Counted from the first letter of the stretch, positions 34,341 through 45,055 are shown. The stretch is 64,000 nt of DNA from Hydra vulgaris (GCF_038396675.1 NC_088929.1:34486501-34550500); one strand, 5' to 3'. The notes: generated by a model from the letters alone, not told the origin. Program-made: numbers and translations.

Positions 34341-34345
34341 TAAGT

Positions 34346-34400
34346 AAGGAAACAACTAGTGCAAGTCTTCACAATTTAGAGCTATCAAAACTGAGTTTTA
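34346..34400 (+). pseudogene. Probable right resumption of the split transposon ORF
   Basis: AAG then GAAACAACTAGTGCAAGTCT reads KETTSASLHNLE, a plausible continuation of DTFKK at 27,533 when the intervening element is removed. Only about a dozen residues support the join. Confidence 0.4.
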
Positions 34401-34515
34401 ATGAAATTATAAATTCATATAAACACTTGTCCAACAACTAATTATATGGTTTAGAAAATGCCATGTTACGGAGAATTGTCTTTATGGTTTTGAAAATCAG
34501 TTGATATTCAAAACA

Positions 34516-34686
34516 TTAAAGAGTACAACTCCGAATTGGTTAATGATCCATTTAGTAAAATAAGCGTTGATAATAATATCGTAAGAGTTCATTGTTTCAA
34601 ACCCAGTAATGATGCATTAGGCAGCCCTGTTTTAGTAGAATTAACCAATAACGCAAACAGAGTAGAATCTTTGAATGCTGTTTGAA
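34516..34686 (+). pseudogene. ORF fragment, possibly LINE ORF1-like
   Basis: The frame reads IKEYNSELVNDPFSKISVDN, VRVHCFKPSNDALGSPVLVE and LTNNANRVESLNAV, then TGA. The hydrophobic VRVHxFKP / PVLVELxN pattern recalls the small RNA-binding folds of LINE ORF1 proteins, but no diagnostic motif is present. It is cut downstream by a MITE at 34,729. Confidence 0.3.
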
Positions 34687-34728
34687 AGCTGAATAATTTC
34701 AGAAAAAAATCAATATTCAGGTTTACTA

Positions 34729-34911
34729 AGGGATCGTCCATAAGTTATGTAACACAAAACTTATTTAAAAAACTTTCGTAACGGTTTTTGCTGGACTTGA
34801 AAGGTTGTTTATATATTTTGTTTAACTAAAGACTCTGCGTAAGAAAACTTTGAATCCTTTATCTTTGTCTACAAGTTTAATTTCGCGTTACGTAGTTTAT
34901 GGACGATCCTT
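34729..34911. mobile_element. TA-flanked MITE, GGATCGTCCATAA termini
   Basis: The left end AGGGATCGTCCATAAGTTAT is matched by the right end, whose reverse complement is AAGGATCGTCCATAAACTAC. The 183-bp insert is flanked by TA on both sides, which suggests Tc1/mariner mobilisation. Confidence 0.75.
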
Positions 34912-35184
34912 TATATGTGGTGAATTTAATTCCCTTAGAATCAAATAGAGTGACAAAATCATTGGCTCAACAGCTGACCTGAATATTACCAAAACAGGTT
35001 ACTGAATAATTGTTTTCTAACTCAAAATATATATTCCATTCAAATAAATAACAAGGAAATAACAAATGTATTATACTTAGTTGTAACAAAATCTTCAGGT
35101 TGAGTTTTTCAAATTGAACAGATGTTAAAATTTGTTTAAATATTTCTTGAATGAGTTCCTTGTTTGTTGGAACCTGAGATAATA

Positions 35185-35416
35185 GGCCGGGTGAATAATA
35201 AAGCAATTGCTTTTACTCAGTAATTGGTCAGCTTTACGTGAACAAAAGCTTCAGCAATGATGCTAAAGTTTTAATTTGCGTAATCACCCAGCAAATTGCT
35301 TAACTTTACGTAAATAAAAATTTGAGCGATTTTGCTCAAATTTTTATTCACGTAAAGCTTAACAACAAATCCAAAAACGCTGAGTAAAGGCAATTGATAT
35401 TTTTATTCACCCGGCC
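35185..35416. mobile_element. TA-flanked MITE, GGCCGGGTGAATAA termini
   Basis: GGCCGGGTGAATAATAAAGC and TTTTTATTCACCCGGCC are inverted ends, and inverted similarity extends to CTTTTACTCAG / CTGAGTAAAGG. TA flanks each side. Inside, an arm around TTTGAGCGATTTTGCTCAAA forms an extra hairpin (about 35,304-35,357). Confidence 0.8.
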
Positions 35417-35524
35417 TAATGGATAATTATCCATAATATATATTAACTTTAATAACTTTTAATGTTAAAAAAATAAATTTGATTAACTCTAGAATATGTT
35501 TTTGTTATCTATTATACACATGCT

Positions 35525-35634
<110 letters not shown>

Positions 35635-35639
35635 CAAAA

Positions 35640-36235
35640 AATTAAAATTTGTTTATCAGGCCACCATTTATTCAAACAATCAGGAATACAAAAAAAAGTG
35701 AATTTTGGACTGGCAAAACATCTTATAAAGTTCAGTATGCAAACCACTTAAAATCCTTTAATGCAATTAAATATAAGAATGATACAGGGTTATCTAAAGA
35801 AGTATGGAAATTAAAAGAAAAAAACTTTACAATTTTTGTCAAATGGAAGATTGTTAAATAATACAAATATATAACCCAGCATCAAAAGTTTGCGACCTCT
35901 GTTTGAACGAGAAGTTTCAAATTTTGATGTATAAAGGAGATAAACTAATTAATACAAGGAGTGAAATAATCTCAAAGTGTAGGCACACAAATAAATTCCT
36001 TATTTCCTCATTTGATACCAATTATTGATCCTGGTTGGTTTACGTCACGTTCACGCCATGTTATACTTTTAAAAATTTTAAAATTTTGTTTCCATGGAGT
36101 CATTAGAACTCACGCCACCGTAATTCTAATTGTAATTTTAACGTTTAATTTTTGATTTTGTAATATATGGCTGATGATTGCCGTTAGGCATGAAACTTAA
36201 AGTTCCATAATAAAATTTTTTCTCTTTCGTTTTAA
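35640..36235 (+). pseudogene. Penelope-like element tail with GIY-YIG-type endonuclease part
   Basis: Frames around 35,690-35,860 give [20 protein letters not shown], then KYKNDTGLSKEVWKLKEKNF and VKWKIV. The pattern GLTxxxFKxRYxNHxxSF followed by LSKxxWxLK is the C-terminal half of the GIY-YIG domain in Penelope-like retroelements. The next blocks at about 35,870-36,000 read as YNPASKVCDLCLNEKFQIL-like and KGDKLINTRSEIISKCRHTN-like words in shifting frames, again as in those elements. The reverse transcriptase is absent, so this is a 3'-terminal fragment. It begins directly after a (TA)n tract. Confidence 0.6.
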
Positions 36236-36239
36236 ATTA

Positions 36240-36393
36240 TGAACCGCTTTGTTTCGAAATTTATACATAACCAAATAAATTTCCTAAATATTGAGCACTT
36301 TTCAAGGTGGGCGCGGGTATTAAGACCCAGGGGGTAAAGGCCCTCTAGTCAAAACTATGAGAAAATGTAAAATGCAAACGTTATTTTGGTATG

Positions 36394-36424
<31 letters not shown>

Positions 36425-37690
36425 AAAAAAATACAACAGCGATCAAAAACTCGTAAACACGTGTTCGATTATTTTTTGGCTATTGCTATAAAGCATAAAA
36501 AAATGAATATGTCTCTAATAACGACAAATTTTCTTTTAAAGATATTAATATTTAAATGTGTGAATATAGATAGATGTGTGATAGATGTGAAAAGGTAGAT
36601 GTATAATAGATGTGTGAATATAGTTAGATGTGTGAATATAGTTAGATGTGTCTCAGGTCAGATGACACACCTTGACAATAATTGGAAAATAAATATTTAA
36701 ATATATATTAAAGTACAACTTTTTCTTTGAATAATATAGAATGTTGAGATTGCATATGCGTTAAATGTTATAGTAGAAAATCATGATTGTTTTAATTGAG
36801 TATTATCTATGTTTTAATTGAATTTCATGGTTGTTTTAAATGGATGTCATATTTGCTTTAAATGGACTCAAACAACGGTTTTTTGTTTCAAGCTCTGGTC
36901 TGCGTAATAAATGTTTCGCTAAATTCAAATTCAAACTTTTCTTCTAACTTCTATTTATTTGTGCTTCAGACGCTTTTTTTTAACTATATATAAAATAATT
37001 GAACTTTCATTAAAATTTGTAAAATACTTAAAGTTCAAGTAGTTTTAATAATATATTTTTTTATCTGTTATGTACAGTTTGTAACTTTTATCTGAGTTAG
37101 GGATTTGATTAGTCCAGATTACTAGGTTTTTTGCATCTTTAATTTTAAAAGTTTAAAATTAAAGATGCAAACAACCAAATAATCTAAAGTCAGCATCTTC
37201 AGGATCAGAAATCTGATGTTGATAAATGATAATTATGGTTTCCCGAAAATGAAAATATCGTTATGCCATTTCAACACATTTAAGATGTAAATTTAAAATA
37301 TCACATTTAAGTGTAAATTTAAAATATCAACATATATTTTAAATTTACACTTAAATATAAGCGTTAGTAAATATATCAAATAAATATTTACTAGCGCTTA
37401 AACTTTATGTATAATTATACGAATAACCCAATTCTTTTTGCTTAAACTTTATGTATAAATATACGAATAATCCAGTTCTTGATATTTTTATAAGTAAATT
37501 TAATAAAAATCTAAAGGAGAAGAATTTCTTAAGAATAGATTAAAGTAACACAATTAATTTAATTAAATAAATTGTGTTACTTTAATCAAATTACCTAAAA
37601 TAGTAAATACAAATTACCTAAAAAAGTAAACAAATTTGCGGAATCAGAGATGCGTAGTACTTCGGGTTTGAATGTCACAAAAAGATTATT
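36240..37690. other. Non-coding stretch with short repeats and hairpins
   Basis: Contains a TA tract followed by A's (36,393-36,431), a block of GATGTGTGAATATAGTTA repeats (about 36,558-36,655), a 19-bp-arm hairpin (37,131-37,170) and an inverted pair AAATTTAAAATATCA around 37,275-37,360. A further hairpin starts GATTAAAGTAACACAATT (37,538-37,587). No gene supported. Confidence 0.6.
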
Positions 37691-37700
37691 TCTTCCTAGT

Positions 37701-37892
<192 letters not shown>

Positions 37893-38015
37893 TTTCAAAG
37901 AAATGAATATAAAAGTGAAGAAAAAAAAGAGGTTGTAAAAATAGTGAACAAAATTGATCGTTGTTTTACTAATAAAGTATTTCTAGCACCCAACCAAAGT
38001 TAATTTAGTATAAAT

Positions 38016-38265
38016 GAGCCCTTGAGATGCATAGTGGTATAAGCCACTCATATATAGTTTTGAGATACAGAGGCATTTAGTAGACATCATATCATAAATC
38101 ATCAAACTGTTTTAGAGGAAGTAAATAAAAATAGTATCATTATCGATATCATTAGACTTATACCACTCTGCCATGTAATAAAATAAAAAAAATGCTAGCC
38201 ATTGGTGACAATAACTCAAAATATTGAAAAAAGTGACTTATACCACTATGCATCTCATGGGCTCA
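38016..38265. mobile_element. MITE with 33-bp TIRs
   Basis: TGAGCCCTTGAGATGCATAG plus TGGTATAAGCCACT at the left is inverted at 38,233-38,265, with two mismatches in the shared stretch. The 250-bp unit has no ORF. A TSD was not clear. Confidence 0.75.
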
Positions 38266-38581
38266 AATCTAAGTTAAATAAACAAATTAGTTATAATATA
38301 TAAATATTTCACTCAGCGGTTCTTGTAACAAAATCTGAAGGTCTTTTGCAAGTTTCCACGTCTCTTTTTTATATTCGTTTTATAAAAATACTTGTATATT
38401 TGTATTACTTGTCGCTTATCTCTTATTGTATCTTTCATTATAATGTAATATTGTATAAATTTATTGAAAAGAAACAAACAATTAACAAAAATAAATAAAT
38501 GAACAAAAAAAGAAAGAGCTTTTGGCTTATAGATAAAAATTAGGACAGTTGGGTTAGAAACAACCAATATTTGTACCCGGA

Positions 38582-38838
38582 GTCCTTACTTTTTTTTTTA
38601 TTGTTTTTATTTTAATTCATCTCCCCAGGGCCATGAAAACCACTACAGTCGAGGAGGCCTCTTTAGTCGAGGTTACAGCCTTCTCTCAACTCTATAACTC
38701 CGAAACACAAACCTTAAAAAACAAGGCCGCGGCACAGAAAAACAAGTTGAGCGCGGTACTACCAGGGACGTGGTGGGGATCAAACTAGGAACTTCTTGTC
38801 TATGACACGAGCGCTTTATCACTACACCCCTACCGCAA
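38582..38838 (-). mobile_element. tRNA-like SINE, minus strand, within a small TIR pair
   Basis: On the minus strand the head starts near 38,838 with CGGTAGGGGTGTAGTGATAA (A-box region) and has B box AGTTTGATCCC at 38,786-38,776. A body of about 150 bp follows and ends in an A-rich tail, which is a T run at 38,587-38,600 on the plus strand. Its sequence differs from the 23.9-kb SINE. Outside it, CCCGGAGTC (38,576) and GACTCCGGG (38,856-38,864) are exact inverted repeats, so it may sit inside, or define, a short TIR unit. Confidence 0.75.
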
Positions 38839-39080
38839 TGTATAATGTTGGCAAAGACTCCGGGCTTAAAAAAAATATGTTACAAGTCATAAAAACACAT
38901 GAACTTTTTTCTTATAGCAGGTCATAAGTCAACCAACATGTTTTGAGTTTCAGGACACCAGAGACCAGGAAAACATAGAGGTATAAAGCCTTTGCGAAGT
39001 CTTTTTAGGACTCCACACCCCTACACAGAATATAGCATAACTTTTAAAAGACATAAGTTGTGGAACTTTCTTTCTGAAAG

Positions 39081-39148
39081 ACAATTTTATGGCAAAATCA
39101 CAAAAAGCATTTCATGAAATGCTTTTTGTGATTTTGCCATAAAATTGT
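39081..39148. repeat. Perfect 68-bp palindrome without loop
   Basis: ACAATTTTATGGCAAAATCA, then CAAAAAGCATTTCA, is followed immediately by its exact reverse complement; the centre CATG is self-complementary. Every one of the 34 pairs matches. Confidence 0.95.
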
Positions 39149-39149
39149 T

Positions 39150-40360
39150 TCAAATAAAAAAAAGTGATACAGGTAGTATCAAAATTTTGATACAACGAAT
39201 CAAACAAACTAACAACTATAGTTAATATGAGTCAAAATGATAATATCAGTAATTTAAAATAATATATCTTCTTTTTTACTATTTGTAATTTTTAAATATT
39301 GTACCTTCCTTTTTTACTATTTTCAACTTTAATTGTGTATTAGCTAAATATTTTGTTGTTAAATTTTTTACTTGGTTTATTTACTATATTTTACTATCAA
39401 TGCTAAGATCTCTATGGCAGATTAGGTTTATATTTTGCCTTCCAGATCTTCTTTGAGCTCCTGTCTATTTATTTTTTATATATTTGTATTTTCATTTTTT
39501 GATAAATGAAAGCGTAGTTTATTTATAAATAGCAAAATAAAATAAATTAAAAAAGTAAATGAATCAAATGAAACAGTTAAACTAAGAATAAGAGTTAAAA
39601 TAAAAAAATGCGAGTGTTCCGAGTATGAAGGCGAGTGTTCCGAGTATGAAGGCATAAAAATTCTTAACCAAAGAGCGTTGGCTCTCCCAAAAAAAATTGG
39701 AAACGTTGGTTAAGATATAAATAGTATTAGCTTTTTTCAAACATAAAAATTGAATAATTGCGGTTGCAATTCCATTAAATTGCGCAAACTAATTTTATGC
39801 GGTTGTAGTATACATGTACCACGCTTATCTATTTCACCACACTGCCGAATTGTTTTTAAAATTTGTGAGGTGAAGTTGCAGCGAATATCATATGAAAAAA
39901 ACAAGTAGCTGTTAATCCTTGCTGCTGTGACCCCCAGGCAATAAGGTTAATAAATATAAAGGAAATAAGAATAACATTTTATGGTTCCAATTAATTTTTA
40001 ATTTTAACAAAAAAGTTAAATAAAAATAAAATTATTTTCCTGAAATCGTTTTACTTTAACTTGCATTAATGATACAGGATTTTCTCCTGAAACAAAAAGT
40101 ATAAATTTTTGTTTTTCAAGTTTGATACTGACTTTATTTTTAATTAGTTTAACTAATTAGTTAAACTAATGTCTAATTAATTAACTTAGGTATTACTTAA
40201 TAAAATCAAAGTTTATATTTTGTCGAAATATGTTTTCCGCAATATTTACAGGTTGTTCATTATACAGATTGCTTGTCAAAAAAGTTATATATAATTATGT
40301 ATATAAAAACTGTCAAAATTAGGTTTATAGAAAACTTTATTATGTGACGCGTTTTGTTTA
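39150..40360. other. AT-rich non-coding stretch
   Basis: Includes a 21-bp direct duplication GCGAGTGTTCCGAGTATGAAG (about 39,611-39,652) and an inverted ATTAGTTTAACTAATTAGTT block near 40,145. No gene supported. Confidence 0.45.
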
Positions 40361-40363
40361 CAG

Positions 40364-40751
40364 TCCTTCAAGGTTTAATGTCGTCATTAAAAATCTTTTT
40401 GTCGTATGTGTGGTTTTTTTGTGAAGGTAGGTGATTATAAAGAATATGAAAAAAATTTGTTAAAAAAAACATTGTTTTTTTACAGAGGGACATTTACGTA
40501 CAGAAGTTAAAAAAATTGTAAAAGATTTAAATAAAACGATTACTTTTTTAGAAAGTTTACTCATTTGGGATAAAATCAAAGGTAATTATAAAAATATTAC
40601 GTTCCATATATCGTTTTAATTTACTTATTTACTATTTCAAATTAAATTTTTTTTTTTATTGTATCATATTTCATGTTATTTTAATTTTACAAAGGATGAC
40701 ATAAACGCCATTCAAAAAATAATCTTGTTTAACTTCACAGCTCATGTTTAA
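40364..40751 (+). CDS. Possible small spliced gene, 51 codons in three exons
   Basis: ATG 40,378 lies in an exon-like segment after TTTACAG (acceptor, 40,363). The frame MSSLKIFLSYVWFFCE runs to a GAAG|GTAGGT donor at 40,426. The second segment starts after TTTTTTTACAG at 40,486, continues in the same frame (EGHLRTEVKKIVKDLNKTIT, then FLESLLIWDKIK) and ends at a G|GTAATT donor at 40,581. A third acceptor, AACTTCACAG at 40,740, would add A-H-V and TAA at 40,751. Introns would be 59 and 159 nt. Two in-frame canonical junctions are more than expected by chance but not proof. The product would have a hydrophobic N-terminus and an amphipathic helix. No family recognised. Confidence 0.4.
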
Positions 40752-40894
40752 TTAAGGCATAAATTTTTTTGAATAACTTTACGCTCATGTCCAAAGGTAA
40801 AACCATTTTTTCTTAAATATCATATAAAATCAGTTTAATAAATGTGTTTAATTATGTGAAATATAATAAAATTGCTTTAGTTTTTGCCCTTACA

Positions 40895-42608
40895 GGTAAA
40901 AGGACCCTAGAATGCAGTGGGACCTCAGAATGTCAGGTTTGAATTAAACCAACATAGAACTCGATTTTTTTAATTAAATTCTAAAAGCGTTGAATAATCT
41001 GATTAAAGAATATAATGTTAAGTCATAAATAAAAAAATATTACATATAATCCTTACAAAATGATCTAAATTACGAAGACATTGAAAGTAGTCTATAAGCA
41101 ATAAACTTATTTTTTTAAATAGTTTTAAATATTTCAATCCCTTCTGAAAATAAATTTGCAGAACCTTATCAGAAATGTTGCCTTAAGACTCCAAAAACTG
41201 TGCTAAAAAGATGCGTGCGCAGAATAAATCTAATTTTTTTAAAATCGCTTTTTTAAATACCATGCATTTTAAGGTGCTGCACCTAACGTTTTGAGGTACC
41301 AAATCAAAAGCTATATAACAAACTTAAGTTATTACTTTTTATCATTTTTTTTTATAACATTAACCAACTTAAAAAAAAAGGTAATGAACAAAAAATATAA
41401 AAATAAGATCCAGGTAACCACTAATTCAAAAAGGGGCGAATAGAGAACGCTAGGTTGTATTCTAGATAAAATCAGTTATAGGAATGAAGTTTTCAATGTT
41501 ATCTTCATCACACTCAAACTGAAGGCATTTTTTGGGTCCTATTTCACAAAAGGGTTTGATCATATTCGGTTTTGAGCCTGTTTTACCTCGGCATGATGCT
41601 TTACTTCAGATAGATTTCAAAACATTATGGCAGCACGAGCATTCTCGAAATTTAATTGCTGCGCAAACATTCTTCCAACATGTACACTCATACTTACATT
41701 TATAGAATGCCTCAATTTATTGTTGTAGCTTGGATTTCCTTTCTTCATTTGCTTTCTCCTTTTTGGCTTTGTCTTCCTTGATTAAAGAAACCGTTTTCAA
41801 TATTTTTTCCCCCTCCATTGAGTCGTGAACCTGGGTAACTCTAACATTTTCTTTTTTCAATTTAGGTGTTACTTAGGTTACAGGCAACAAGTTAGGTATT
41901 TATTCCAGTGATATTGATTTATCAGATATTGTTTGATAAGCTCCCATGACACTTTCGTATTTATGTTTTTAAAATCTTGCTGAGACACAGCGAACATCTT
42001 TTGGAGATGAAACTGTTACTGCTGTTGATATATGATCTTTTTCGGTATTTTCATAAATACACAGCTCAGCTCGTAAAAACTTATCTTCCTGCATCCACTT
42101 AACACTAAGTCCTCCGCTTAAAGTTCTGCTTGAATATTCCGCTAGACTATAAGCAAAATATTCATTTCATAACGTCGAGATGAAATTAAATGCAAGTAAC
42201 TTTTCTTTTTTTCTTTTAACTTTTATTTTCCTAGGGTTCTGAGGTTTCTTAACCTAGCATTATGTGGTGGAATGTAAAAAGTATAAAAGATAAGTGAACC
42301 AAACATTTAAAAATATATTCAGCATGGAAAATAATTTATGCAGAAATTCATGATTCCTTTAGCAATATTGGCAACAATACTACCTACTATTTAACATGAC
42401 ATTCTGAAGTCCCTAATGAAAAAACAATGTCCTAAATATTTATCTGAAGACATATGAAAACTATAGTATAAAATTATTAAAAAATTTTGGCAATCTAGCC
42501 GGAGTATTACTTTAACTCATAAAAGTGAAAACAAAGTATATGCTCAAATATTTGGAGTTTAGCAGGATTTTAAAAAACACTTAACATTCTGAGATCCCTT
42601 TACCTAAA
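40895..42608. mobile_element. TIR element, AGGTAAAAGGACC-type ends
   Basis: The left edge AGGTAAAAGGACCCTAGAAT, with GGACCTCAGAATGTCAGG behind it, is matched at the right by CATTCTGAGATCCCTTTACCT. Further copies of the CATTCTGAAGTCCC and CCTAGGGTTCTGAGG words lie inside the right part (42,230-42,410). The interior holds a minus-strand coding remnant. TSD unclear. Confidence 0.55.
41440..42130 (-). pseudogene. Pogo/jerky-like transposase tail with Cys-rich C-terminus (tentative)
   Basis: Minus-strand reading from about 42,130 gives LSGGLSVKWMQEDKFLRAEL, then ENTEKDHISTAVTVSSPKDV. After two stops near 41,970 and 41,900 come TPKLKKENVRVTQVHDSMEG and a charged coiled-coil-like segment (KEDKAKKEKANEERKSK). 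The end is EAFYKCKYECTCWKNVCAAI, KFRECSCCHNVLKS and CRGKTG at about 41,700-41,560. A basic coiled segment followed by a CxxxCxC / CxxC tail is seen in CENP-B/pogo-derived proteins of cnidarians, so I lean that way. The catalytic part is absent. Confidence 0.4.
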
Positions 42609-42623
42609 TCAAAAATAGGAATA

Positions 42624-43842
42624 CCGTAAAATCGCCTAAGTTCGGTCACTTAGGCTATGAACATTTATTTATCACGCATAAATAAAAATTCTTTTTTCCT
42701 GAAACATACAGAAAATTATATTGATAATTGATATTCTAAAAATAAAAAAATGAAAAATAAAAACTAGTACTTAATATTTAATTTAAAATGAAAACATCTA
42801 CTTTAACCGAACTTTCATTACCATCTCATAAGTTCGGTCGCTATATAAATACTAATAACGTATCACAAACCAAACGTCACAAATAAAGAAAACTAATTTT
42901 TAAGTGTTGTTTTATTGTAAAATTATGCTATAAATTCAGGTAATACCAGTAACTAAGGAGGGCGTCGCCCCGGGCTAAAAAAAAAAGTCTTTTGGGCCAC
43001 CAAAAAAACAAGAAGGAGCACATAAAAAAAGGCCTTTTTAAATATAAGTTGTAGTATTTTTAATTTTTATTATAATTAGTCAACTATTTTATTACTTTGA
43101 CAATTATCACATTTGCTACGCCACTGGTAAAAAAAAATTAAAAATATATTTTTCAATAAATTTAAAAAGGTTTTTTCAATTAATAAAAAAACACTAATTT
43201 GCTTTAAATGAGGTTTGTATGTTTATTGGTAATTCTTGCACGTATTGATGACCATAGTAGAACAGCAAGATCCACAGAACCAATCGTCGCAAGATTCACA
43301 ACGCATTCATAATTGTCATGGAGCTGTTATTTTATCTCCAAAAAAAATGTCAAAAGCATAATATTTTTTAGAGCTCAAAGAACCGTTAGTTAATTTTGAA
43401 ATTATGAACAAATTTGTTATTCATAAAAAATACCTTGGTGTGTATCCATCATAAAAAGTTAGACTATTTCAAAATTTCACTAACTTTAATAAAAAAAGTA
43501 GTTAATTTTCAAAAATTAATAATTTTTTTTTGTAAATGAAGTTTATTTGGTGATTCTTAATAACACAAAGATTAAATACGATCATTTATTTTAATAATTT
43601 GCTTATTTCAGATATTAATAGTATGCATTTTTTCAAACTGTTGTTTTGATAAAGAATTATTTCAACAGATTGCATTTAAATGTTATTTTTTGTTATTGTA
43701 GATTCATATTTACGAGCTAATTACAAATTTAATTTGAGAAAAAAAGTTTGTAAAATTCGAGTTTAGCATGCTTTTTTTATATTTTTTCTTAAATGACCGA
43801 AGTTACATGGAGGCCGAATTTAGGCGATTTTACCACAATTAA
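42624..43842. mobile_element. TIR element, GTAAAATCGCCTAA ends, no transposase
   Basis: CCGTAAAATCGCCTAAGTTC at 42,627 is inverted at 43,818-43,841 (GAATTTAGGCGATTTTACCA). TTCGGTC words recur just inside both ends. The interior is AT-rich without recognisable coding sequence and includes a hAT MITE. Confidence 0.6.
42947..43126. mobile_element. hAT-like MITE nested in the 42.6-kb element
   Basis: Left CAGTAACTAAGGAGGGCG and right GCTACGCCACTG are imperfect inverted ends of the CAGTGGCGTAGC type, with the common GGGCGTCGCCCCGGGC word inside. The TSD is degraded. Confidence 0.55.
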
Positions 43843-43849
43843 AAAAAAG

Positions 43850-44815
43850 CAATGACTACGAAAAAGAAAAGGAATAAAGTTGTGTTTGCGGTATGCAGAA
43901 AATACCTCTATTTATTAAATACGCATTTTGTTGTTTTAAATATTTTAACACTTCTTTTTATATATTTGTTTTTAATACTTCTTACTTATTTATCGATAGT
44001 ACTTCTTTTAATACTTCCGTTAATATCTTTATTTATAATACAATTGTCTCGTTCATATAAATACACAAATTTGCAGACGAGCTTAATAAATTTTACTAAT
44101 ACATCAGCACCTAATTCATTAAATATTTCATATTATATACCAATTAAAAGATTTATTTAAAAGTTTGCGGACGTACTGATTTTCACATTTTTGCCGAAAA
44201 ATTGCCAATTTAGGGTGGATTAGGGTAGTATGAGCAGTGCTCATGCTACCCTAATTTCTGAAAATATTCCTATTTTCAAAAATTTCAATGGATCCAAAAT
44301 TTTTGCGAATGAAAATTTTTTAGGATCACTACTGATGATCCACTAATTTCGAGTGCCCACATATTTGGGTACCCGAAATTTTTTCTTAAAAATGCAGAGG
44401 TTTTAAAAAACTAGCAAAGGTGCTCATACCACCCAGACAACTCGGTAATATGTGCACTTTAAATTAGCTCAAAAAAATAACATTATTTAAGTAAAAAAAT
44501 ACCAACCTGACAGTTAGAACTAGTTTTTAGAGTATTATCATTAAAAGATCAAATTATAAGCCACTTTTTATTGAAACAATACTAGGGTAAGCAGTACAAA
44601 TATTCGACACTTAAGGTATTACTCAACTTTATGTGGGTCTTTCATACCTAATAAGTAAAACACGCTTTGGAATTTAATGATATATTTAATGATATATCTT
44701 AATTATTTTAACTATTGTGTTTATTTTATGAATAATCTCACCGTTTTAAAAAAAAACAATAATACTTTAACGAAAAATACGCTGAAAAGTATAGTTATTG
44801 GACACTTGAACGATT
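43850..44815. other. AT-rich non-coding stretch
   Basis: A 102-codon frame at 43,852-44,160 is Leu/Ile-rich and shows no motif, so it is not called. A 17-bp-arm hairpin TTAGGGTAGTATGAGCA lies at 44,219-44,255. A partial repeat of its arm, TGCTCATACCACCC, follows near 44,410. Confidence 0.45.
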
Positions 44816-44823
44816 AGAACCAT

Positions 44824-44867
44824 TTATTTTGATCTGGTGATACGCATGTATCACCAGATCAAAATAA
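44824..44867. repeat. Perfect hairpin, 20-bp arms
   Basis: TTATTTTGATCTGGTGATAC at 44,824-44,843 is exactly complementary to 44,848-44,867 across GCAT. Confidence 0.92.
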
Positions 44868-44884
44868 AAAAGTAAACTGGAAAC

Positions 44885-45001
44885 ACAAATAATAATAAAA
44901 AACATATTATTTACATATTATTACAGTCTTTGTTTAAATTACAAATAATAATAAAAAACATGTGTTTTTTATTATTATTTGTAAGTTAAACAAAGACTGT
45001 G
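44885..45001. repeat. Compound inverted and direct repeat block
   Basis: ACAAATAATAATAAAAAACAT occurs twice directly and once inverted, and CAGTCTTTGTTTAA is inverted as TTAAACAAAGACTG. Several alternative hairpins are possible. Confidence 0.8.
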
Positions 45002-45055
45002 AAATCAATGCTCATAAAGTTTTTAACATTTGGTTTTTGATACCTTAATTTGAAA

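Larger units (their letters stand above)
27534..34345. mobile_element. CCATGG-rich TIR element, interrupted by a second transposon
   Basis: The ends CCCTTACGGAAATATTCCAT and (reverse complement) ACTTACGGAAAATTTCTATG are inverted, and about 200 bp inside each end is crowded with CCATGG and TTTTCCATGG words. AAG flanks both sides (27,531-27,533 and 34,346-34,348), a possible 3-bp duplication. The split ORF outside supports these borders. Removing the nested 3.8-kb element leaves about 3.0 kb with no clear transposase, only repeated exon-like cassettes. Superfamily unassigned. Confidence 0.55.

Noticed and set aside
43852-44160. 102-codon Leu/Ile-rich ORF resembling a membrane protein
   Set aside because: Composition follows the AT-rich sequence, no motif, no splice or promoter context; it starts at the edge of a transposon.
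44219-44255. Telomere-like TTAGGG
   Set aside because: Single TTAGGG words within a hairpin, no tandem array.
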